Both the position numbers and the translations under genes were made by a program. 21,205 bases of DNA from Perkinsus chesapeaki. Taxonomy: Eukaryota > Perkinsozoa > Perkinsida > Perkinsidae. The stretch spans positions 1 through 21,205 of the forward strand of contig JAAPAO010000600.1 of NCBI GenBank assembly GCA_013115145.1, written 5' to 3'. Shown here in pieces: positions 1 to 10,400 of the stretch. The notes under the pieces are model-generated. The model was not told where the DNA came from and did not search any database. It saw only the letters and a list, made by a program, of their open reading frames with translations. How positions within the stretch are numbered: the stretch's first letter is position 1; every line of letters starts with the position of its first letter.

Positions 1-73
1 CCACTTCAATATACCCTGGGAGGTGGTAGTGGTGGTTTAGTATCGGCCACTTCAATATACCCTGGGAGGTGGT
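1..73. repeat. Two-copy tandem repeat, period 46
   Basis: A 27-base unit beginning CCACTTCAATATACC occurs at 1-27 and again, identical, at 47-73, separated by a GT-rich spacer. Each unit starts with CCAC and ends with GGTGG, so each could form a weak stem. The array may continue to the left, outside the window. No function is visible. Confidence 0.9.
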
Positions 74-206
74 TTAAAAACTTCCAATTCGCCACCATCA
101 TCTAGGAGCTACAATTTTGGAGCTTTAGTGAAAACAATTTGAACGAATAAGGAACTTCAATTTGGATACATACTTCGTAACGCGACAAGGTCGACTTAGG
201 CACCGT

Positions 207-218
207 GGGGGGGGGGGG
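207..218 (+). repeat. Homopolymer run of 12 G
   Basis: Twelve consecutive G follow CACCGT. Such a run is prone to replication slippage and sequencing error. The stretch 74-447 around it shows no convincing gene: open frames are short and have no recognisable protein features. Confidence 0.9.
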
Positions 219-447
219 TACACCCAGGAAAGAACACTGGAGTAGAAGAGCAAACTAGACAAGCAAACGAAGAGAACACTCCATTGGGATCCATTCGTGC
301 GCTCTAATCGCCACACTTCTCTCCCAGTACCAGGGCAATAATTAGGAAATTATGGGAGCATTTCAGTGTGGGACGAGCAGTCCAATGCGGCATCAAACAG
401 ATCTGATGAGGGATGGCAGTAGTAAACCCACACATGCTGGGTAATAA

Positions 448-1183
448 TGCAAACGAGTACTCCCGCAAAAGTCATTAACAGGCAAACTCTCAGAGCACAA
501 CCCGGGCAGCCAGACTACTGGTTGGATAAATCAGGTCGACGTCTTTCTATTTCAGTCAAGAGCTCTTGCCAAGATCCAGAGTATTTATCAGTCACTTCAT
601 CAATATGCATGGGATATTTCGATTCAGTCCCACTATTAGGGCACCATCGAATGTTACGAGAGTCTCAAAGAATTTCTTCGGAAGGAAACAAAGTCTAATC
701 CAGCTATAGGGGCAGTCGCAGCCGAGATTCGTTCTATGAGTCGGAGTCTGTGACATCCGCTGGTTCAAAATCTCAAAAGAGTATTTAGTCTCTCTTCCCC
801 AGAACACGAGGGAAATTCTTGACAGTATTACTTTACCACTGGCAAATCCCACGTTGGGGTTCCCAGCCCGATTAGTACGCGGTAGTTACCTTCCCAAAAT
901 CACGTCCAACCCTCTGCCCTAGTCACTAGGGCCTAGTGAGCTACCTGAGGATGCTAGAATGAAGGCATGCCTTTACGAGCCATCCAATAAAATTCCCTTC
1001 TCGGTTGAAACGCTCAGCAGAATATGGATGATCAACGTTAATTGGACTTTGGGGAGAGACACCATAGAATTCATTCCGTCTCTCCTCAACAAAGCCAATG
1101 TCGAAATTAAACATTCCGCACTAGCCCGAATTACACAACCGTGTACTGTATGTACTGTAAGTAAAGGCAAATGGTCGCACTGA
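448..1183 (+). pseudogene. Decayed coding sequence, family not recognised
   Basis: One reading frame is open from 448 to 750 except for a TAG at 637-639. It then meets TGA at 751-753. An overlapping frame, beginning at 749, continues to a stop at 1181-1183 with only one TAG, at 920-922. The translation looks protein-like, for example the segments ESLKEFLRKETKSNPAIGAV and RWFKISKEYLVSLPQNTREI. This fits a gene broken by two amber codons and one frame change. The segment near 660-750 faintly resembles the N-terminal helices of eIF2B-alpha, but I would not assign it. An alternative is a live gene with unrecognised introns; a good acceptor-like CTATTTCAG ends at 552. There is no ATG at its left end. 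Confidence 0.35.
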
Positions 1184-1467
1184 AATGTGAATCGATCAGA
1201 ATGGCGAACGCTTTTTTGAATTCTCGTTGCAACGTGCCTTGTTGTGTTTGGTGGAGAGCAGCGTGTCGGTGATGTAAGCAGTTTATGAGCAGGAATACGC
1301 AGCTTCCACTTACTCTGCTTTGTTACTCCAACCAGGTTGAGCTAGAAAGATACTTTTAAGGCTTTTAAACTGTGTGTATTTAGGAGGTGTGAAAAGGATT
1401 TTTCAGTTGTTTTTCAAGGCCGTGTTCTTTCCAAGACTCGACCGAGCCATTTATTTTTTTGCCCAGA
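1184..1467 (+). other. Upstream region of the alpha-COP gene
   Basis: No open frame of note is present between the decayed coding sequence and the alpha-COP start. The region is T-rich toward its right end. It contains a half-copy (AATCGATCA, 1190-1198) of the palindrome that occurs in alpha-COP introns. It probably holds the promoter and any outron, but no TATA-like box can be defended. Confidence 0.4.
1451..1466 (+). promoter_or_regulatory. Putative spliced-leader trans-splice acceptor
   Basis: A run TTATTTTTTTGCCCAG ends one base before the alpha-COP ATG (1468). It looks exactly like the 3' splice sites of the introns in this gene, yet no upstream exon is needed because the protein starts right here with the conserved alpha-COP N terminus. 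Perkinsus and dinoflagellates are known to add a spliced leader to nuclear mRNAs. If that applies, this AG is the acceptor and the mRNA would have a one-base genomic 5' UTR. An ordinary cis intron in the 5' UTR would look the same. Confidence 0.45.
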
Positions 1468-4400
1468 ATGCTGGTTAAGTGCGAAACTAAATCAAACAGG
1501 GTCAAAGGCCTTTCCTTCCACCCGAAGCAGACGTGGATCTTGGCCTCTCTCCATAACGGGTCAATCCAACTTTGGGACTACCGGTAAGAAGTAATGAAGA
1601 AAATGTGATAATTATGTCAGGCTTGGCACTTTGATTGATACCTTTGACGAGCATGAAGGTCCAGTGAGGGGAGTGTGCTTCCATCGAACGCAACCATTGT
1701 TCGTGTCTGGTGGTGATGACTATAAAATCAAGGTAATAAGGAGGGAATGTAAACTAATATAATAGATTATTAAAAGATCGTTATGTAAATGTTCGGGCCT
1801 TGCCCTGCTTTTCGGATTGAGCTGTTTAATATGGTTGATGCATTTTCTGCTGGTAATGACTGTGGTTACTAGTGTTCGAAAGTACCAGTGTTTTATACAC
1901 AGTTTGAACCAAAACTTGTGCAAGTTCTTTTTTGGAAATAAATAAATGCAGAATGGTCGAGGATGGTGCCGGAGTGACCTTGATATTATAAACGTTTGTT
2001 TCAAGTGTCATGAATGGTACTTTCCGAGCATGTTCTGAAAATCCGCAAATATATTGTCCCGGCAAAAACTACCTTCTAGGATTCGTATTATATCGTTTGT
2101 AAAAATAAGCCGGCGAAGAACGAATTCGCGTAACGGTTTATTTGTTTACAGTTGTTCAATTTAGGTTTTTATAAAATTATACTTTGGGAGCTTGGTGCTG
2201 ATTATCGTTCTATAATATTTCAAGTGCTCAGGGATTTTTTGATTTATTTTTATTCAGGTTTGGAACTACCGTCTGCGTCGGTGCATCTTTACCTTGTTGG
2301 GCCATCTCGACTATATCCGAACGGTCCAATTCCATAACGAGTAAAAATGGGGATATGGAAATTATTACTTTTCGAAGTTTGATTGAAATTATCAGTTTAT
2401 CATCGGAATTGTTCTTCGCATTCTTACCCGGTGTTAAAATGAGCGGGGTAGTATTTGAAGCACAAGAGAGCTTTGATACTCCCGCGAACCAGGCAGATGG
2501 TGAATCTTGGTTCGACTAATCCGCGCTACGTTAGCTATTTGAAAGGGAATTTTTGGGAGTATGGGCTGGGGGTCAAAGACTTGGGAATCTAGGGAAAGCC
2601 TGTGGACGTTCGGGCAGGAGGATGTGGTTTCATTCGTGTTGTCGGGGAAGTTCTAATCTGTGCTCCAAAGGTTTGGACCATCGCAGGAAATTCAAGGTTC
2701 TTGTATTACGGAGTTGTGTTACTGTTCCGGAGATATGATTTAAATTATTGTATATAATTATTATAATAAAATATGTTGCAAGGTCAAGGGGCTTGCTGGA
2801 GAGAAGAAGTTGGGCCGTTGATTGGATAATAAATTATTGTCGAATTTCTTCAATTTTTGAAGGGGGTAGATTAACCTCGGGGGGAAGGAGGAGCATGCAA
2901 ACCTTAATGATTGCATGAGTTGGGCTTTCAGGTACCCGTGGATTGTCTCGGCATCAGATGACCAAACTGTTAGGATATGGAATTGGCAGTCTCGGTCGTG
3001 TATAGCAGTGTTGACAGGTGAGGTTGAAGCGTGCATTTGGTGGAGAGAAGGATACGTTTTCAGGTCATAATCATTATGTTATGTGTGCGCAGTTTCATCC
3101 GACTCAAGATTTGGTAGTGAGTGCGAGTTTGGATCAAACTATTAGGGTTTGGGATACAACTGGGTTGAGGTATTTTGTATCATGCACTCTTCAACCTAAG
3201 ATATACTTCTCAGGGATAAGACCGTCTCTATAGGATCGATGGGTGGAGGCATGATGGGACCCATGGGAGGTAAGAAAATAAATATTTTGATCGTTTTGAA
3301 AAAGTCGGGATTGATGGAGTGTAGATTCTATGTTGAACTACATCGTGTGTTTAATTTTGTACAGTATGTTTTATTATGTGTATGTAATCACATTATAATT
3401 GGTGATGGAATTGATTACGTGCTCCATCGTTATCGTCCAGTGCGTGTTGCTGACTAAATGATATTATAATAATACTGAGAATGGGCTAATACTGGGAGAT
3501 TAAGTCGTTATCAAGTGATTTGGATTTTCAATAATTTATGTCTTTACCAAATTTAACAGCAAGACGAGTTTGGATCTTATTTGCCATCGAATGTGATGTT
3601 TAGAATAGACTGCGGGGAAGCAGTTTTAGTACTGCAATCGCACCCTCCATGAACGAGAAATCGTTAGCGGGAAAATCACTAAGTCATATTGACTTGCAGC
3701 CGACCAGGATCGTCGCGATCGTTGAACCCTCATTGCGTGAATGAGTTCGAATGATGTTTCATACATGTCACTCCGCTGTCCCCGATTGTGTCGATATTTC
3801 TCAGGTGCTGGAGGATCGAGAGGAGGCGGCTCGTTGGGCGCTGGAGCGGACATGTTCGGAACCACCGATGCGGTTGTGAAGTAAAAAGAATAAGACTCTT
3901 CTCCAGTTCTGTTTTGGGTGCTGCGAGTTTTTCTGCCTGTAGACATTTCTATAAAATATAATTAGTAATATGATTTTGTACCATTTTTATTCATATGGAC
4001 TACAGTTGGCGATATTATCGGACGTTCGTTTTTCGAAGTGGGCGCCCTAAGCCTCAAACCCAATCAGGACCTTTTCTAGAATCGTCTGATGGTTACAGTA
4101 TCACCGTTATAATGTGTTGAGGAATATAAACGATGTCGAAACTTTCGACATCGAAAGAGTCCTCAGAAAATTTTTCGGGTATTTTTTCAGCGGAGTGGTT
4201 TTTTCTGACACTTATGGCGTTAGAATTGATATGGTAATTAATTTACGCGCCTTAAAATTGGAAGCATTTTTATGCCTTCTTGTAGTAATAACTTTTTTAA
4301 TATGTCAGCAGGAGGGATGGAGTTGTTAGTCTGCCAACAGTAGTTAATATTATTATTATTGCTACTAGATTGTACTGTATGGATTTGACAATACAGGGAC

Positions 4401-7400
4401 ACTGTAAAGTATTGCTAATATAAAGTATTAATCGTACGGGATGTGCCGATAAAATAGAGAAATAAAAAAATTAGTGCCAGCGAAAGTGTTGTGAGTTATA
4501 CATGACACAATAATACGCTTTTATGGTATATAAATATGGCAGTGATAAACCAATCGTAGTTTAATTCATTTTTTCCAGATACGTTCTTGAAGGTCACGAG
4601 CGTGGAGTAAACTGGGCATCGTTCCATCCCACTATGCCATTAATCGTTTCTGGTGAGGGCGATTTTTTCCGGAAGAATTTTGATTTTTTCCCGTAGGGTC
4701 GGATGACAGACTTATCAAGATTTGGCGAATGGGCGATGGCAAAGCGTGGGAGGTTGACACACTTAGGGGTCATTTCAACAACGTCTCTGCAGTGGCTTTT
4801 ACGAGTAAGAAGAATATTTAATTATACCATATTTCCGTCTGATCGTAAGCCTGTCGAATAGGGAGTTTCATGTACTAGGTAACTTTGACTTAATCCCGCG
4901 TACAGCACGTTTCAGCAAGACTTTTTTCTTTTATAATTCGCCGGAAATTTTTCTGCCGGAATTTTTTCCCGGAAATTTTTTGGCGGTGGAAGATAATATT
5001 GTGTTATTCTCCAGCTAAGAAGGATCTGATAATTTCCGATTCGGAAGATCGCACCATCAGAGTTTGGGACGCCACTAAGAGGGTTGCGATACACACCTTC
5101 AGGTAGGATGAAAGATTCTTCAGAGGTTGATTCGTGATCCTCAGGCGTGAGAACGATCGATTTTGGATACTCGCGGTGCACCCTACCAATAGCCTTATTG
5201 CCGCAGGTAAGATTCTTGAGGCCAGAAAATGTGCAGTTGGAACGTTATTGAATTTTGACATGTTATTCATAAATGATATTGATAGTGATATCTTAATTCC
5301 TTTTTTTCAGGCCATGACTCTGGCATGGTTGTATTCAAGCTTGATAGGGAGAGACCAGTGTTCGCCTTGGGGAGCGCGAGTGGTCATAGTGGACAAGTAA
5401 TACGAATGGGGAAATGATTTTTTATTGCTGCTTCACAGTATTGATATTACTTATATACACTGCGCGTCAAATTCTTATCAACTACGGTTTCTTCGATCTT
5501 GAAATTTAAATATCACGTATTTGGTATTATGCGCTTGGTATATTGTGAAAATAGCTGTTATAGCTGACATACACAGGTGATTTCAGTGAGCTAGTCGCAG
5601 TCGTGCCAGATATATGGGAAAAGTAAGCCGACAAATTGTTATGAACTACTTTGAAAACTAATCTAACATGAGGATATCACAAGAACCGAGGGACCCTCAT
5701 CTCAATCTTCTTCTATTCTTTTAGTCTCTTTATCTGGCCAAGGATGGTTATTTAACAGTACAGAATATCGATCAAGCTAAGGTGCAGCCGGGAACTACTG
5801 AGAGTAGGTCGGAGGTTCGATCCCTGGTGCGGGCATTTTATTGGTATTTATTTCCTAAGTCATTGGTAAGCTTGTTGAACCATCACTGTGATTAAATTTT
5901 CATTGATATTCATTCGCCCATTTTTGTTCATCGGGTAGGTTGTTGTTTTTCAGTCACGCCACAGACGACAAGTCTGGCGACTCTGAGGAGGCCACCGAAT
6001 GCGATGGTATCGTCCTTGCGGCAATTGATGGTGAATCCGTATTCCAGTACGGATATGAACGCAATTGTCATGTACATGGACCAGCAGAATGTTTGTAATA
6101 GGGGCAATAATCGATCAGGTGATCGATATCTTTCTAGCGAGATCATCTTGCGCTGGCTTTCTCGAATTTTTTTTCGGCTAAATATGTAGACGAGCACGCA
6201 TTCATTCCAAGACTGAAGGATTTGGATGGGGCAGTTTGGTTATCATCGTTTACCTGATCGATTGTGGTTAATTTGATAACTATCCTGGTAGATTATCAGC
6301 TCCGAAAAAATCGATTAAGTGATCGATTATGTTATAGCTTATATTCCAGGTTCCTATGATCTATACACCTGCACCAACGCCCAGCTAACTCAAGGTCTCC
6401 GGGATCCCCTTGCCCCCAAGGAAGGAGCATCTTGCAATGGAGCATGCTTTGTCAGTCGCAACAGGCTCGCGGTAATTAAAGTTGTCTTAATTTCGTACGC
6501 GAAAATTTTGTATTTTTATGCGTTTCTGAGAGCGAGTTATTCAGCAAGAGATTATTATATTATGAAGTATTTATTATAATATCTTTATTAATAATACTAC
6601 TAGTTGTCTATAATAAGATAAGATCGATATAATATAGAGAATCGAAAAATGAAAGGGGAGTCAATTTTATGTGGTTTTTTCGAGATTGTTTGCGCGCTAA
6701 GCGTATTGTGAGTAAAACTGATATTTTCAATAATTATTATAAATACAATTTCAAAAGGGCGTGTAAGATTATTAACTCTTTAATTGTTGTTATGATAGTA
6801 AGATCGTACACGCGTAACTATTTTATATTTTCAATATCAGGTGCTTCACAGGGATAACACTTTGGGGCTGTATAATCTCAATAATGAGCTGGTTAAGAAA
6901 TTCGAACCTCCGGTGCCGAAGAATCAGAGTAATGTGGAGGCTATATATCAAGGAGGGAATAACAAGGTAATAGTTAAATCGATCAGGTGATCGATTATCT
7001 AGCATGCGTTCAGTGCCTTTTATAGTGCGGGAGTATCATGCATTTCGCCGAGATCCCCTATGTCGAGATGGGGATTTCTGAGCGGAAATTTCTGGGGAAT
7101 TTTCGCTTTCGCTGGCGGCGAGGTTGTTTGGTGCAGAGTCGTTATTTTATATTTATACAATCGATCGCGTGATCGATTTTGTTTTCAAGGTTCTGCTCCG
7201 GTCCGGTGAAGTGGTGCAGCTCTTTGACTTCAACGCTAGAAGTGTCGTTGGCGAGATCACCGTGGCTGGTGGGGTGAGATACGTTGTATGGAGCAAGAAT
7301 ATGGAGTAGGCACAGGTTCGATCCCGGCACCTGTCATTATTCCTGTATTTTTAGTTATGTTGCATTCCTGGGGAAGCACAATATTACTTTGGCGAACGGA

Positions 7401-10400
7401 CGCAATCTGGAGCTCTTGCATTCTTTGCATGAGAATGTGAGGGTTAAATCAGGGGTAATATTTCGGGGAGAAAAGAGGGCAATTTTTTTCCTATGACAAA
7501 TGGTTTGAAAATGCGGATGTTTAGGAGAACGTGTTTTGGTTTTTTTGCGGGGAATTTTGGGCGTTATTAGTTGCAAATTTTTGGGCTGATCCGGAAATGA
7601 ATATTCCTGTTTGAAAGAGCTGATGAGAATAGAAGATCATTCAGAACTTTTCTGCATTTTTCAGAAAATTTTCAGCAAAATTTTCGGTGATTTTTGTGGA
7701 ATTTTTTGTCAGGTATGGGACGAGACTCAACCAGGAGTGTTTGTGTTCACAACATTATCACATTTGAAGTATACGATAATAAATGGAGATTATGGCATTA
7801 TCAACAGTAGGCGAAATTATACCATATTTCCGTCCGATCTTGATCACAGCGCGGACTGCATTGTAGAGTCGTTTCGAGAATAAAGTTAGTTGATCAGTAT
7901 CAGGGAGAGAATCTTAGTTGAGCGGTATCCGTGTCAAATCACCTTCGACTCGACGCGAGCCTGTGGGCTGTTGGTGCTGCTGCTACTGCTTCGATTGCTT
8001 ATAGTGGGCACTTCTGAAGTACCTAGGTTTAGCGTAAAGTCGTTGAGCAAATAGAATTAACGATGGTAACACCATACGCGTTGGGCGGTTGCGAGATAAA
8101 TTTTGGTACTTGCGAATGCATTACGATTGACTATGCCGAAAAGATTTAAATTGGAAAGTTACTTTCGCTTGGGCAGGCTTGGCTGAAGTTTACTATCTGT
8201 GTCGGGTGACGAAGCAAACGGTTGTCTATCTGGACAGGGAGAATGCTATCCATAAGCGCCCTCTTAATAATGCAGAGTAGGTTGCAGCGTGCATTTCGGG
8301 GTGGAGAAAGATGCGTTTTTTGTTAGGTACTGCTTTAAGGTTGCATTGTGGCAGAAACGGTATGATGATGTTAAGAAATGGATCAAGCAAGCTCGAGTGT
8401 GTGGAAATGTCAGCATAGGGTAATAGGAGGGGTATCTTAGGTTGATGGGGGGAAGATGCGCGAGAGGTTGGAAGGCGGTCGATGATGAACACGCTTTAGC
8501 TTCGATTGTGAATATGAGAATCCATTTACAGACCGAGTCTTCCAAACTCATGAGAAAGGTTCGCACATTTTTTGAAGAAAAAGATTTCTATTGCCATTTT
8601 GGTATCAAATTGATGTATGGTTAATGATACCATTACCTCTGTAGTATTACATTGTGTATCAATATATACTTTAGAAGAGGGCTTATGTGGATAGATACTC
8701 ATTATTATCAACTTATTATATTCTATCTATCACCGTCGCTCGGTCACTCTGGTCAACAAGTAACACATTTTCTTCCAGCTATTCAACACCAACACAGTGT
8801 GTTTCCGATTCATCCTTTTTTCCGATTTTTCGAGTTTTTTCGTTTTTTTTGTTCCTTCGTGAAGCCTTATTTTTGTATGCTAAAAGGTGGTGCTTGGCGT
8901 AGCTTACCAATTTCTGCGCAGCTTTCATACCGTATTTTCCTGCAGGTACCTTAAATCTAAGGGGTACCCAGAAGTAGCCCTTCAATTCGTTGATGATCCG
9001 CTCACGCGGTTCAATTTGAGTCTTGAATTTGGTCATCTCGACGAAGCCCTCAGTTGTGCGAAGAGGATCGACCAGAAAGTAAGTCGCAGGTTCGAATCCC
9101 AGGAGAGGTATTTTTATTTTAGGAGGTTTGGGGTCGACTCGGTAAGGAGGCATTGAGGCAAGGAAATGTCCAGGTAAGATATTACGGATTCTCTCGTGAG
9201 TTTTCAAATTGATTTTTCGTGGAAATTGGCGGCAGTTGGGATAAGGGTGGAAAATTAGGTTTTTTCGCCTAGAAATTTTTGGGGAATCTTCTCACAGATA
9301 AGTAGTGTATCGAAGAGTGTAAATCATTCTAAAAATATCATTTCTAGAGGGTGAATGACGATGTATTTTGGGAAAAATATTTTTCAGATGGTTGAAATGG
9401 TGTACCAGAAGACGAGGAATCTTTCCGGCTTGTCATTCCTTTATTTGTCCACCGGAAACCGCGACAAGCTGAAAAAGATGTTGACGATTGCCAAAAAGAG
9501 GAATGATCCTATGGAAAGGTAACTGGGTTTTCTTGCAATTTTATTGCATTTTATTGGTTAGGTTCAATACTGCTATGTATCTTGGGGATGTTGAGGAGCG
9601 CGCGAGGGTGTTGGCTGAGGCGGGACAGTTGCCGTTGGCCGCAATTATGGCTAGTAATAAGGAGGATATCGATGAACGATTTAATATGGGAGAATTGTCA
9701 AACGATTTATAATGGGGAAATCTTAATGTTTAATTAGTTTCTTGTTTACCTTTTGTACACTTTTCTGTGAAGATTGGATTGTGCTCCGCACGGGCCAAAA
9801 ATTGTGAATATAATAGGTTTGTAGAGGGAGAAAAAATATGATTTACACGGTTCTAGTGGGAATGTTTGGTGGTGTTGTAGATTCATTTGAGTTTATTATT
9901 TTTATGCAATTACTTGCTCAATTTCTATATTTCTGTATCTCTGTCGCACTTGAATCTAAGCTGGATTTGTGTCCAACTCCACGTGAACGACTTTATCATT
10001 CTAGCAATAACTAAGAGGAGATTTCTGAGCTTAATTCTTCTACTTGGTCGATTGGTACGAAGATACGGAAGTCGCGCCATGAGTGGATAGTAGGGATTTG
10101 TATTATGTTTCAGAAACATACGGGCTGGATGATCTCTATCAGGAGTTATCTGCCGGCAATCAAGCGCTGACTGGTAAGTGTAAGGAGGATTAATGATTAT
10201 TATTTTTCGGTTTTTCTATCAGAAAGCGCGCCGGATGTCAAGTCGTCGTTGTTGCAGCCTCCAGTGCCGCTAACGCAAGCAGCCACGACCAACTGGCCTT
10301 TCTTGATGAGCATGGAGCAGATCTTCGATAATAAATGGGCGGGTGTTGAGGAGGCAGCGCCGGCTGAGGAGGAGCAGCAGCAAACGTTCTTGCCGGGCTT

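Noticed and set aside
448..1183. Programmed frameshift or stop-codon reassignment
   Set aside because: No slippery site or other evidence seen, and the intact genes here use TAG or TAA as normal stops; decay is simpler.
5725..5840. Complete tRNA gene using exon 13 as its 5' half
   Set aside because: TGGCCAAGGATGG looks like box A, but it codes for conserved alpha-COP residues and the acceptor stem does not pair.
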